Shown: in pieces, positions 19,497-28,728 of the stretch
How the letters are laid out: each line of letters opens with the position of its first letter
Numbering within the stretch: position 1 is the stretch's first letter
Assembly: GCA_030429665.1 (NCBI GenBank)
Contig: JAUIEZ010000017.1
Coordinates: 1-52,753, forward strand
Length of the DNA stretch: 52,753 nucleotides
Origin: Gammaproteobacteria bacterium
GTDB lineage: Bacteria > Pseudomonadota > Gammaproteobacteria > Arenicellales > CAJQKF01
Reading direction: 5' to 3'
Made by a program: the position numbers and the translations under genes
Notes under the pieces: model-generated
What the model saw: the letters and a program-made list of their open reading frames with translations, nothing else
Told to the model about the DNA's origin: nothing
Database searches by the model: none

Positions 19497-19967
19497 TTAC
19501 AGCTCGCGCGCCAGCTTGTCGAGCATGTCGCCGTGGGCGCTGGCGTCGATCTCGCGGCCGAGAATTTTCTGGGCGCCGGCCACAGCCAGCTCCGAGACCT
19601 TGCTACGCAATTCCTCGCGCGCCTGGTTGACTTCCTTGTCGATCTCCGAGCGAGCAGCGTTGATGATGCGCTCTCCCTCGTCGCGCGCCCCTTCCTTGGC
19701 GCCTTCGATGATCTCGTTGCCGCGCTTCTCGGCCTTGGCGATGATCTCGTTGGCCTGGACCTTGGCGTCGCTGATCAGCTTCTCCGCCTTCTGGTGACCT
19801 ACTTCCTCGGCTTTGACGCCCTTTTCCGCCGCGGCCAGGCCGTCGGCGATCTTCGTCTTGCGCTCGTTGAGCACGCCGATGATAGGCGTCCACACGTACT
19901 TCTTGGTGAACCAGACGAAGAAGAAGAAAAACACCATCTGGAAAAGCAGCGTGAGATTGATGTTCAT
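19497..19967 (-). CDS. atpF: ATP synthase F0 subunit b
   Basis: This 156-residue peripheral stalk protein has one N-terminal membrane helix (NINLTLLFQMVFFFFFVWF) followed by a long charged coiled coil rich in Lys, Glu and Ala, which dimerises and contacts delta. It has the typical length for a gammaproteobacterial b subunit. Confidence 0.96.
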   Translation of the reverse strand: MNINLTLLFQMVFFFFFVWFTKKYVWTPIIGVLNERKTKIADGLAAAEKGVKAEEVGHQKAEKLISDAKVQANEIIAKAEKRGNEIIEGAKEGARDEGERIINAARSEIDKEVNQAREELRSKVSELAVAGAQKILGREIDASAHGDMLDKLAREL

Positions 19968-20021
19968 CTCGCTACACCCTTGCTTAAAAAGGAGTCTTTG
20001 CGGCTGAAGAATCCGCCTTCG

Positions 20022-21192
<1,171 letters not shown>

Positions 21193-21591
21193 TTAACGAT
21201 CGCCGGCCATGGACCAAACCGACGCGACCACGTAGCCGACCTGGGACAGTATCAGGCCGCCCAGGAGGAACAGCGCCGACAACTCGAGAACGACGAGACC
21301 GAAGGCGACGCCTGCGGCGACAACCAACAGTTTCTGGAGCGCCCCCAGGTATACCGGCACAAGGGATGGCGTATCGCTCGCCCGCTGGTCACCGCCGGCC
21401 CGCCGAACGCCCCGCGCGGCCATAATGGTACCAAGAATCCCCAACCCGGAGCCAAAAAGGGTCGCGAGCGCGGGCGACGCACCCGCCCACGCCAACACCG
21501 CGAGCATTAGCGCACCGGCGAGAATGATTTGCAGCCGAAGGACCAGCGCGACCGTGCGAGACAGCGCTAGGTCACCCTGGAACCCACTCAT
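21193..21591 (-). CDS. atpI: ATP synthase assembly protein AtpI
   Basis: This 132-residue protein has four hydrophobic helices and occupies the first position of the atp operon, which is the main reason for the name, since AtpI is poorly conserved. It probably helps c-ring assembly. The ATG at 21591 (MSGFQGD) is chosen because it fits the promoter at 21643-21671. An upstream extension to 21681 would run through that promoter. Confidence 0.8.
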   Translation of the reverse strand: MSGFQGDLALSRTVALVLRLQIILAGALMLAVLAWAGASPALATLFGSGLGILGTIMAARGVRRAGGDQRASDTPSLVPVYLGALQKLLVVAAGVAFGLVVLELSALFLLGGLILSQVGYVVASVWSMAGDR

Positions 21592-21642
21592 TGCAACACC
21601 CGGCGACCGGCGCCGACAGATCCTGCCCAAAAAGAGGCGCGC

Positions 21643-21671
21643 AGTATAATGATCGATTATGGCAGGGTCAA
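21643..21671 (-). promoter_or_regulatory. Sigma-70 promoter of the atp operon
   Basis: On the minus strand TTGACC, exactly 17 bp and TATACT form a near-consensus promoter. The predicted start is about 45 bases before the atpI ATG. This is the strongest standard promoter seen in the window. Confidence 0.8.
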
Positions 21672-21934
21672 GAAAAACCAATGCGAGAATTTTCCAACAA
21701 TTAGAACGAGTTGCTTATACCGACGCGGCACCGGCGTGATCGCGCGGAATTGCCGCCGGGCGACGGTTGCGATGGCGCGGATTGCCGAGGGGGTCGCGGT
21801 GGGTGGAAATCCCGGGCTCGTATCAAAAATTCCGATTGGGCCCGCGATCCATTGAACCGCACAATTACCCCAGCCTCGACCGGGAATAGCGACGGCGAGG
21901 CCGTGCGCGAATCACGACGACCGAGGAGGTTCCC
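21672..21934. other. Intergenic region between the atp promoter and the CBS gene
   Basis: About 260 bp with no supported gene. It is slightly AT-rich next to the atp promoter. GAGGAGG at 21923-21929 is the ribosome site of the CBS-domain gene. No clear promoter for that gene was found. Confidence 0.5.
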
Positions 21935-22534
21935 ATGCCGAGCCCGTACCGAGCCCTCGAATACCGGTCCATCGACCGCAGCGCCCATTTGAAGCGTCCC
22001 GACCCCGGTCGCTACGACCGCGTGGTCGAGGACGACCCGGCCATTCGCGTCATGACGGATTTCAACATCGTTACGCCGTTTTCGATTGCGCCAAGCGCCA
22101 CGCTGGACGACATCAACCGCAAGATGATCGACTGCGCGGTGAGACTGTTGTTCGTCATCGAAGCGGACGGAACGCTGCGTGGCCTCGTGACCTCTACCGA
22201 CGTGCTGGACGAGAAGCCGATTCTTTATGTCAACGAGCATGGCGGCGACCGCGGCGAAATCATGGCCAAGGACATCATGACCGCGCGCGAGAACCTGATG
22301 GCGCTGGACATGCGCGACATCGAGTCGGCAAGCGTCGGGGACATGGTTCGGACCATGGCATCGTTCGCCCGGCAACATATTCTCGTGGTCGAGGCGGCGA
22401 ACGGCGGGGCGGGAGAGGTGATTCGCGGTATGTTTTCCACGACCCGCATCGCCGGGCAGTTGGACATCGACATCCCGTCCTCGAGCCGCGCTTCGACATT
22501 CGCCGAACTCGAACGGGCGATCGGGACGGACTGA
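21935..22534 (+). CDS. CBS-domain protein
   Basis: This 199-residue soluble protein has two CBS motifs. The first covers about residues 40-95 (MTDFNIVTPFSIAPSATLDDI and LLFVIEADGTLRGLVTSTDVL) and the second about 115-185, ending at HILVVEAANGG and GMFSTTRIAGQL. Such pairs bind adenine nucleotides and regulate a partner, but no partner domain is fused here. GAGGAGG supports the ATG. It is convergent with the DsbA-like gene, with a 14-bp gap. Confidence 0.8.
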   Translation: MPSPYRALEYRSIDRSAHLKRPDPGRYDRVVEDDPAIRVMTDFNIVTPFSIAPSATLDDINRKMIDCAVRLLFVIEADGTLRGLVTSTDVLDEKPILYVNEHGGDRGEIMAKDIMTARENLMALDMRDIESASVGDMVRTMASFARQHILVVEAANGGAGEVIRGMFSTTRIAGQLDIDIPSSSRASTFAELERAIGTD

Positions 22535-22548
22535 TCGGCCAGCGGCGG

Positions 22549-23238
22549 TCATTCGTTGGCCGCGAGCGAGTCGGCGAACTGTCGCCACCGCGCGGCCAGG
22601 GAGTCGGCATCGCAGTACCCCGACGCGAGCAATCCGTAGCGTGGTGGTCCTCCGGCGGCACGCCCTTCGGCTATCACGGTGGGAAAGCCCTGAACGCCGA
22701 ACCGGCGCGACAGTTCGAGGTCGGCACCGAATGCCTCGAACACGCGCTCGTCCGCGGCCATTGCGGCAAAGGCATCGCGATCGAAGCCGGCGTCGGCCGC
22801 CACGTCCACGAGGACGGAATCGAGTGAGGGGTTGCGCGCCTCGAGGTAGTAGGCGCGTTGAATCGCCTCGATCATTCGTGGCCGCCCGTCCTCGGCGAGC
22901 ATGCCGGCGGCGACTACGGCGCGGCACGCCGGATAGGTAGAGCGGCGCGGCGTGTTGACCTGCCAGTACTCGTGATTGAACTGGGCGCCCGTTCGCCGTT
23001 CGATCGTGCGCCAGGTCTCGGAGATGGCGCGGCGCATGGACTCGGCCATCGGCGCTTCGTCGTCGGGCGCGAGCCCTCCCATCACGTAGCGCACCTCGAT
23101 AACCGGGTCCAGTGAACCCGTGAGCCGTCTCCAGGGGCCGGAGAATGCCCAGCACCAGGAACACATGGGGTCCATGACGTAAAGCAGTCGAGTCACGGAC
23201 GTGCGCGACGTCCGGGAATTCTGGTCGACGTCGCTCAC
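22549..23238 (-). CDS. DsbA/FrnE-like thioredoxin-fold oxidoreductase
   Basis: This protein of about 229 residues has the FrnE-type DsbA fold: VMDPMCSWCWAFSGPW carries a CxxC active site (Cys-Ser-Trp-Cys), and GVQGFPTVI is the cis-proline loop. There is no signal peptide, so it probably acts in the cytoplasm. The start is uncertain. GTG 23238 overlaps the stop of a 28-codon frame (GTGA), while GTG 23196 would place the N-terminus closer to that of relatives. Upstream lies the sigma-factor gene on the same strand. Confidence 0.8.
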   Translation of the reverse strand: MSDVDQNSRTSRTSVTRLLYVMDPMCSWCWAFSGPWRRLTGSLDPVIEVRYVMGGLAPDDEAPMAESMRRAISETWRTIERRTGAQFNHEYWQVNTPRRSTYPACRAVVAAGMLAEDGRPRMIEAIQRAYYLEARNPSLDSVLVDVAADAGFDRDAFAAMAADERVFEAFGADLELSRRFGVQGFPTVIAEGRAAGGPPRYGLLASGYCDADSLAARWRQFADSLAANE

Positions 23239-23321
23239 GCCTGCCGGCACTTCTTGCAAACGGGGATTTCCTGCATTCCCCCGACGATACGGGATCGCAC
23301 CGCGCCAGTAAAACGTCTCAT
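23235..23321 (-). CDS. Possible 28-residue CxxC micro-ORF
   Basis: An ATG frame encodes MRRFTGAVRSRIVGG followed by MQEIPVCKKCRQA and stops in a GTGA overlap with the DsbA-like gene. It is basic, with one CxxC pair. The overlap suggests translational coupling, but there is no strong ribosome site and no known family, so it may be a leader frame or chance. Confidence 0.3.
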   Translation of the reverse strand: MRRFTGAVRSRIVGGMQEIPVCKKCRQA

Positions 23322-23442
23322 CGCGTCCGGGTCGGGGAATCGGCCCTGGCGCCCATCCGATCCGTCATGCGCTCTCGAGCGGGGAAACGGTCGATCGGAT
23401 CGGCCGTTTCGCCCGAATTCTCCTGGCGCCAGCTTTTCCCGG

Positions 23443-24285
23443 TCAGGCGGGCACCGCCGCTTCGCCCTGCCAACTGGCGAGAATCCCGCGCAGCCGGGCC
23501 ACGGCCTGCTTGTGCAACTGGCACACGCGCGATTCCGTCAAGCTGAGGCGACGGCCGATTTCGTGTAGCTTGAGACCTTCGACGTAGTACATCTTCATGA
23601 TATTGCGCTCGCGCTCCGACAACCGCTCGGTGGCGGCGGCGAGATGGCTGGCGAAACGCTCGTCCTCGAGTTCCTCGAGGGGCCCCTTGCGGTCGTCGGC
23701 GTAGTTGGCTTCCAGTGTCGCGTCCACCGGGTACACGGCGCGCACGCTGGCCTCCTCGATGAGCTCCGCGCAGGCATCGACGCTGACGCCGAGTCGCTCG
23801 GCAATTTCGTGCTCGGCGGGCTTTCGGCCGGTCTCGTTCTGCAGTTCGCGAACCGCTCGATCCACCAGGCGCGCCTTCTGGAATACGGAGCGGGGCGCCC
23901 ATTGGACGCGTCGGATCTCGTCCATCATGGCGCCGTGAATGCGCACGCCCGCGTAAGTGGCGAAGGCGACACCGCGTTCGGACTCGAAACCCCGGATCGC
24001 CTCGAGCAGGCCGATCATGCCTGCCTGCAACAGGTCGTCGAACTCCATGGTGTCCGGCACCTGCCGGCCGAGGCCGTAGGCAATCTTGCGAACCAGGGGT
24101 GTGTGTCGGGCGACCATTTCGTTCTCCGACGGCGCCGGCGTGCGACGGTTGCGCGGCGTCTTCGGTCGCATCGGAACGACCCTGAGGCTGGCAGTCCCCG
24201 AGTCATCACGATACAGGTCGACGGAAACGGGCCTCGGCGGCGGACCAGCGGACCCACGACGGCATTCAACGGCGACGTTTGCCAT
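23443..24285 (-). CDS. FliA/WhiG-type RNA polymerase sigma factor (sigma-28)
   Basis: This 280-residue sigma factor has region 2 at about 58-130 (EFDDLLQAGMIGLLEAIRGF, then RIHGAMMDEIRR and WAPRSV), region 3 in the middle and region 4 at about 225-275. The recognition helix ESRVCQLHKQAVARLR is almost that of E. coli FliA, so it should read sigma-28 promoters. An unusual basic, proline-rich extension of about 50 residues precedes region 2. No flagellar, chemotaxis or flgM gene is visible. The ATG at 24285 is chosen for its position after a purine-rich stretch; a sigma-70 promoter lies about 110 bp upstream. Confidence 0.85.
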   Translation of the reverse strand: MANVAVECRRGSAGPPPRPVSVDLYRDDSGTASLRVVPMRPKTPRNRRTPAPSENEMVARHTPLVRKIAYGLGRQVPDTMEFDDLLQAGMIGLLEAIRGFESERGVAFATYAGVRIHGAMMDEIRRVQWAPRSVFQKARLVDRAVRELQNETGRKPAEHEIAERLGVSVDACAELIEEASVRAVYPVDATLEANYADDRKGPLEELEDERFASHLAAATERLSERERNIMKMYYVEGLKLHEIGRRLSLTESRVCQLHKQAVARLRGILASWQGEAAVPA

Positions 24286-24396
24286 TTCGTTACACCCCCA
24301 CGATCTTATTGTTTGGCCGACTGTCCGATCGTTTCGACCGGTCATCCGGACTTTGCTCCGCCTTGGCCGTCAGGACGCCCAGGCGGCTTGTATCGC

Positions 24397-24425
24397 AATA
24401 TAACCTAGCGAAATTAGCGTTTCAA
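24397..24425 (-). promoter_or_regulatory. Sigma-70 promoter of the sigma-28 gene
   Basis: On the minus strand TTGAAA, 17 bp and TATATT lie upstream of the sigma gene. They give a 5' leader of about 105 bases. The gene would therefore be started by the housekeeping polymerase. Confidence 0.6.
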
Positions 24426-24433
24426 CCATTATT

Positions 24434-24458
24434 ATCGTTTTGATCGTTTCTATCGGTT
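24434..24458. repeat. Three short direct repeats upstream of the sigma-28 promoter
   Basis: ATCGTTT, ATCGTTT and ATCGGTT occur at 9-bp spacing directly upstream of the -35 box of the sigma gene, and another ATCGTTT occurs near 24328. They could be half-sites of a response regulator. The spacing is regular but the units are short. Confidence 0.35.
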
Positions 24459-24593
24459 CCGACTGCCGGAGGGAACGATATCGACGGGACGAAGCGCCGA
24501 TGCCGGCCCGGAAGACGGCAGCACGGACAACTTCGACGAGAGCAAGATTGAATTTGCCCGGGGTTCATCGGGCCGGAACGCGGGCGGGCGTTT

Positions 24594-24944
24594 TCAGTCG
24601 TCGGCCAATTCGAGGCGTGCGCGCACCTGGTCGAGTTCGGACCTGGCCCGATCCAGCAGCGGCGTCGCGCCGGACGGGTCACGATCACGGCCCTTCGCCT
24701 CCAACCGTCGCGCGGTTTCGGCGAGGCGTGCGGCGCCGATGTTCGCGCTGCTGGACTTGAGGGCGTGGGCGGCGTGCCGCAGTCCACCGAGGTCGTCGGC
24801 GCCTACGGCTTGTTCGCAACGAACCAGCAGGCGGGACGCTTCGTCGAGGTAAGCGGCGACCAGTGCGGGGAATTCGTCTTCCATGATCTCCCGGATCGTG
24901 TCGAGCGCGACTTCGTCGATCGTAGGCAGGTCGTTGTGGTTCAC
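24594..24944 (-). CDS. Hpt-domain phosphotransfer protein
   Basis: This 116-residue single-domain histidine phosphotransfer protein has the phosphorylated His60 in the motif HAAHALKSSSANIG. Such proteins carry phosphate between receiver domains. The GTG start overlaps the stop of the kinase gene by four bases (GTGA), giving a tightly coupled operon of regulator, kinase and Hpt. Possible partners are the receivers of the two hybrid kinases and of the PP2C phosphatase nearby. Confidence 0.85.
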   Translation of the reverse strand: MNHNDLPTIDEVALDTIREIMEDEFPALVAAYLDEASRLLVRCEQAVGADDLGGLRHAAHALKSSSANIGAARLAETARRLEAKGRDRDPSGATPLLDRARSELDQVRARLELADD

Positions 24945-25933
24945 TGCCGCCCTGCGTCACCGGCGGCGTTGGTCACCGGCAGGCTGATGCGATAGGTCAT
25001 GCCGGATTCACCGGGAATCGCATCGAGCGTGCCCCCCAGCTCGGCGACCAGTTCCCGGGCCAGATCGATGCCCATGCCCAGGGTAATGGATGAACCCGCC
25101 TCGCCGGCGGCGGCCGCCCGCGCGCCCGCGGAATCACTAACCACGATCTCCACGCGATCATCCCCCACCGGTGCGGTATGTACGTCCACGTTCGCGGGCC
25201 GCCCGCCCCCCGTTGCCTGGAGGCGATCGTGTATTTCGCCCAGCACGCACAGCAAGGCCGGCTCGATATGCATCTCGTTTCCCATCACACGACAAGCCTT
25301 GCCGAGACGGGTTTCGAGGTTGCTGTTGAGTTTGCGGAACTTCGGTACCGTCATGCCGACGGCGTTTTCCACCGCGCGATTGACGTCCAGCTGCACGTCA
25401 ATCGCGCGGTTGCGCGGGACGAACACGCGAAGGTACTCGACGATCGCCGCGGCACGCACGCACTGGCTGTCGATGCGCTCCAGCTTGGCGTCAATGAAAT
25501 CGGCGTCGACCTCGTCGCCAACCGACAGCTTTCGCCGCGCGGTGCCGATCGCCATACGGATGACACTGAGCGGCTGGTTGAGCTCGTGTACGACGTGGTG
25601 CGCCAACTGACCGAGGGCCGCGAGCTTGGCATCCTGGCCGGCATCCGCCGCCGCCGGGAACATGATGGCGGTGACGACCGACCGGCCTTTGGCATCCGGC
25701 GCTGCGTGGGCCACTACCGCACGCCGGCGCCCGCCGTCGGCCGTGTCCAGGGTGTGAAAGCCCGCCCCGGCATCACGCACGATATCGTCGAAGGCGAGGC
25801 CCACGAGGGAAGCCCGATCGAAGCCGAGCTGCGACGCCACGGCGCGATTGACCGACAAGATCCGGCGACCGGCGTCGAGTTGAAAAACCATTGCGGGCAG
25901 TTCATCGCAGACGCCGCTTTGCGCTTCATTCAC
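24941..25933 (-). CDS. PAS-domain histidine kinase, divergent ATPase domain
   Basis: This 330-residue soluble kinase has a PAS domain (about 8-95), a HisKA domain with His116 in LAHHVVHELNQPLSV, and a C-terminal GHKL-like domain (about 200-325). In the last the N-box Asn appears replaced by Glu (LLCVLGEIHDRL), the G1 box reads SDSAGA instead of DxGxG, and only the G2-like GMGIDLARELV looks normal. It may be a weak kinase, a phosphatase or a scaffold. The GTG overlaps the stop of the upstream response regulator (GTGA), its probable partner. Confidence 0.8.
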   Translation of the reverse strand: MNEAQSGVCDELPAMVFQLDAGRRILSVNRAVASQLGFDRASLVGLAFDDIVRDAGAGFHTLDTADGGRRRAVVAHAAPDAKGRSVVTAIMFPAAADAGQDAKLAALGQLAHHVVHELNQPLSVIRMAIGTARRKLSVGDEVDADFIDAKLERIDSQCVRAAAIVEYLRVFVPRNRAIDVQLDVNRAVENAVGMTVPKFRKLNSNLETRLGKACRVMGNEMHIEPALLCVLGEIHDRLQATGGGRPANVDVHTAPVGDDRVEIVVSDSAGARAAAAGEAGSSITLGMGIDLARELVAELGGTLDAIPGESGMTYRISLPVTNAAGDAGRQ

Positions 25934-26670
25934 GCCTTGTCCTCGATGACCCGCACGCCGGGCGTGAATACGTAACCCGTGCCGCGCACGGTGACGATAA
26001 AGTTCTGGTCCGGCTGAACGGAGGAGAAAATCTTGCGCAAGCGGCTCACCAACCCGTCGATACTGCGATCATAGCCGGCCCAGGACGTACCGTGGGTCCG
26101 GTCCAGGAGGTACTCCCTGCTGTGGACGCGATTGGGTGCCTCGACAAAGCTTTGCAGCAGGCGGAACTCGGCGGTGGTGATCGGATGGTCGGCCTGGTCG
26201 GGGCCGGTAAGCTTGTAGCGGTCCACGTCCAGCTGCCAGCCCTCGAACTCGTAGAGGCTCGACGCGGGGCTCATGTCGCGATTGAGATCCGGGTACTGCC
26301 GGCCCTTGGTTCGACGCAGCACATTGCGCACGCGTGCCAGCAACTCGCGCGTGCTGAACGGCTTGGTGATGTAATCGTCCGCACCCAGCTCCAGGCCAAG
26401 CACCCGGTCGATTTCCTCGTTGCGACCGGTCACCATGATGATTGCCACGTCGGATTCGCGCCGGATCGCCTTGGTCATCGTCAATCCGTCCTCCCCCGGC
26501 AGGCTGAGGTCGAGCAGCAGCAGGTCCGCGGGCCGGGCGTGGACCGTGGTGCGCATCGCCTCGGCGCTGGCGACGGCGGAAACCACGAAGCCGTCGAGCT
26601 TCAGGCAGTCCTCGATCTCTTCCCGGGTATCCGGATCATCCTCGACCACGACGATATGCGAGCCGATCAT
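25930..26670 (-). CDS. OmpR/PhoB-family response regulator
   Basis: This 246-residue regulator has an intact receiver (Asp54 in LLLLDLSLP, Thr81, Lys103 in TKPF) and an OmpR-type winged helix ending with VRGTGYVFTPG. GGAGGAGAAT directly before the ATG at 26670 fixes the start; an upstream in-frame extension is unlikely. Its stop overlaps the GTG of the kinase gene. Its DNA target is unknown. It may act on its own operon or on the neighbouring sigma-28 gene. Confidence 0.92.
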   Translation of the reverse strand: MIGSHIVVVEDDPDTREEIEDCLKLDGFVVSAVASAEAMRTTVHARPADLLLLDLSLPGEDGLTMTKAIRRESDVAIIMVTGRNEEIDRVLGLELGADDYITKPFSTRELLARVRNVLRRTKGRQYPDLNRDMSPASSLYEFEGWQLDVDRYKLTGPDQADHPITTAEFRLLQSFVEAPNRVHSREYLLDRTHGTSWAGYDRSIDGLVSRLRKIFSSVQPDQNFIVTVRGTGYVFTPGVRVIEDKA

Positions 26671-26808
26671 ATTCTCCTCCGACTTACAGACAGGCTCGAT
26701 GCCAACCGTCATTCAACGCGACTCAATCCGGTGATTTCTATTCAACCCGCCCTGGCGAAACGTACGCGGCCGCGGTACATCCCGCCGGGGCCGGATCGCG
26801 CCGGCGAC

Positions 26809-27420
26809 TCATATCACGCGTCTCTCCACGGCCTCCGGCTCGGCCCCCGCGCCGATCGCTGCGAACAACTCCGCCGTGTCCAGGGGCTTTTTCAGGCAAC
26901 ACTCCGCCCCGGCCTCGATGATGCGCCTGGCATTCTCTTCCGTATAGTAACCCGTCATGGCGATAACGCGAACGCGCGAGGACATCGAATCGCTGCGCAA
27001 TTGCCGGCATACCTCGAAGCCGTCCATTTGCGGCATCATGAGGTCCAACAGCACGATGTCGGCATGAAACGTAACGACGCTCATGCCGACCTCGAATCCA
27101 CTGTAAGCGCTCTTGGTGGAAACCCCGGGAAGCGAGGCCTTTAGCAGTTCGGCCAGCTCGGCGCAGATATCGGGCTCGTCGTCGACGATCAGTATTCGAA
27201 GCCCGTCGCTGGCCGGGCGATGCAGCGAAATGCCGCGAGCGCGCGCGAATCGCTCGACTTCCTTGCGCGAGAAACGACGATGGCCGCCCGGGGTGAGTTC
27301 GGCCCGGATCCACCCCTTGTTCGCCCAGTAGCGTACGGTCACGGGGGAGACCATCAATAACTTGGCCAGCTCGTTGGGCGCGTAGTAGGACTTTACGTTC
27401 GTCTGCTTATTCACCTTCAC
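26809..27420 (-). CDS. MerR/excisionase-type HTH fused to a receiver domain
   Basis: This 203-residue protein places the DNA-binding domain first. Residues 11-62 form an excisionase-like helix-turn-helix with wing (YYAPNELAKLLMVSPVTVRYW, then GGHRRFSRKEV), and residues 75-190 form a receiver with Asp126 in VLLDLMMP, Thr156 and Lys178. Most response regulators have the reverse order. It starts at GTG 27420, with a second GTG two codons later. It lies between the diguanylate cyclase and the OmpR-type operon. Its kinase is not evident. Confidence 0.82.
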   Translation of the reverse strand: MKVNKQTNVKSYYAPNELAKLLMVSPVTVRYWANKGWIRAELTPGGHRRFSRKEVERFARARGISLHRPASDGLRILIVDDEPDICAELAELLKASLPGVSTKSAYSGFEVGMSVVTFHADIVLLDLMMPQMDGFEVCRQLRSDSMSSRVRVIAMTGYYTEENARRIIEAGAECCLKKPLDTAELFAAIGAGAEPEAVERRVI

Positions 27421-27490
27421 TCATACCCTTTGTCACACCATTGCCGCGCCTTGTGGCGATATGCCATCGCTCGACAGTTTTATCATGAAT

Positions 27491-28444
27491 TCATTGCCCG
27501 CAACCCGCGAAGCCGCTGCGCGCAACCTGTTCGAGGTCCGCATGACCGTGGATGCAGGTGCGATTCCTTCCCTGCGACTTGGCGTCGTATAACGCCGCGT
27601 CGGCGAGTTCGAGGACCTGCTCGATGCTGCCCTGGCCGGGTACGGAACTGGCGATTCCGAACGACGCCGTCACCTCCACCACGCTACGCCCGGCCCGCAG
27701 TGGCGCGGCGTCCACCCGCTTGCGAATTCGCTCGATGACGTTGTAGGCGGTTGACGGCTCGGTATGCGGCAACACGATGACGATCTCGTCACCGCCGTAG
27801 CGGCCGGCGAAGTCGGTGGCCCTGAGTTCCGCGTTCAAGATGCGCGCGAACGACTTGAGCACCTCGTCGCCTACGATGTGTCCGTAGCGGTCGTTGACCA
27901 ATTTGTAGTGGTCGACATCGACGAAACAAACGCTGTACGGCGTGCCGTACCGTAGCCCGCGATGATGCTCGAGCGCGAGCTTCCTCTCCAGTTCGGCGCG
28001 CGAGTACAGGCCCGTCAACGCGTCGACACGCGCGGCATCGGCCATGCGCCGCGCCTGGGCGTCACGTTCGGTGGAGTCGCGCAACGTGACGAGAATCCAG
28101 TCGCACCCGCTGACGTTGAGCATGACCGCCGTCAGATCCAGCACCAGGCTCACCCCGTCGGCGCGACGAAACGACTGCTTCAACACCTGGTCGTGAAACT
28201 GGATGTCGTCGGTCACGTCCGCGCCCGGCCGGGAGGAGTCCTCGGGAAACAGCACCGTGTAGGACTTTCCCTCCAATTCGCCGCCCGCGTACCCGAGCAG
28301 CCGCTCGGCCGCGGCGTTCGCCTTCAATATGCGCCCGGTGGCGCAATCGACGACCAACATGCCGTCGAGCGATGATTCGAACACGACGGCGCCGACGCCG
28401 CCGAGCACCGCATCGCCGTCGAATTCTGATTGGCAATCGCTCAT
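27491..28444 (-). CDS. PAS-GGDEF diguanylate cyclase
   Basis: This 317-residue protein has a PAS domain (about 17-125) and a GGDEF domain (about 138-300). The active-site loop is GGDEI (217-221), a tolerated variant of GGDEF. The inhibitory I-site RATD (208-211) is five residues before it, so feedback by c-di-GMP is expected. There is no signal peptide or membrane helix. A sigma-28-like promoter lies upstream at 28527-28553. Confidence 0.9.
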   Translation of the reverse strand: MSDCQSEFDGDAVLGGVGAVVFESSLDGMLVVDCATGRILKANAAAERLLGYAGGELEGKSYTVLFPEDSSRPGADVTDDIQFHDQVLKQSFRRADGVSLVLDLTAVMLNVSGCDWILVTLRDSTERDAQARRMADAARVDALTGLYSRAELERKLALEHHRGLRYGTPYSVCFVDVDHYKLVNDRYGHIVGDEVLKSFARILNAELRATDFAGRYGGDEIVIVLPHTEPSTAYNVIERIRKRVDAAPLRAGRSVVEVTASFGIASSVPGQGSIEQVLELADAALYDAKSQGRNRTCIHGHADLEQVARSGFAGCGQ

Positions 28445-28526
28445 GGTTTCAGGATCGACCCGCTGGTAACCGTTTTGACGGGACAGCCGCCGGCCATCGC
28501 CGAGACACCACGTCCTCGAAGTAGTG

Positions 28527-28553
28527 CTATCGGACGGATTAGTCGATTCTTTA
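28527..28553 (-). promoter_or_regulatory. Sigma-28-like promoter of the GGDEF gene
   Basis: On the minus strand TAAAGAAT is followed by TCCGATAG, with exactly 15 bp between TAAA and the -10 octamer. The sigma-28 consensus is TAAAGTTT-N11-GCCGATAA, so the -35 matches 6 of 8 bases, the -10 matches 6 of 8, and the spacing is right. The cyclase start is about 83 bp downstream. Confidence 0.6.
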
Positions 28554-28633
28554 GTGCCCGTTCGGCGGCCGACCGACTCGCTGACCGTCCGGTGGCGATC
28601 TTCGGGGGGCTCGGGTATCGTGGTGTCCGAACT

Positions 28634-28660
28634 TAAAGATTGCCTCGGCAGGAGCGATAA
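28634..28660 (+). promoter_or_regulatory. Sigma-28-like promoter of the large hybrid kinase
   Basis: TAAAGATT followed by AGCGATAA, with 15 bp between TAAA and the -10 octamer, matches the sigma-28 consensus in 7 of 8 and 6 of 8 bases. It is divergent from the site at 28527-28553 in the same 284-bp gap. The kinase ATG is 69 bp downstream. Confidence 0.6.
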
Positions 28661-28728
28661 TACTACGGGAGTCGGAACGGTTTAGAAGCGACCGTCGCCG
28701 GCCGAGCAAATGAGTCGGTGTCGTTGGC

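Noticed and set aside
24450-24458. ACCGATAG upstream of the sigma gene as a further sigma-28 -10 box
   Set aside because: No TAAA or similar -35 element lies 15 bp upstream on the minus strand.
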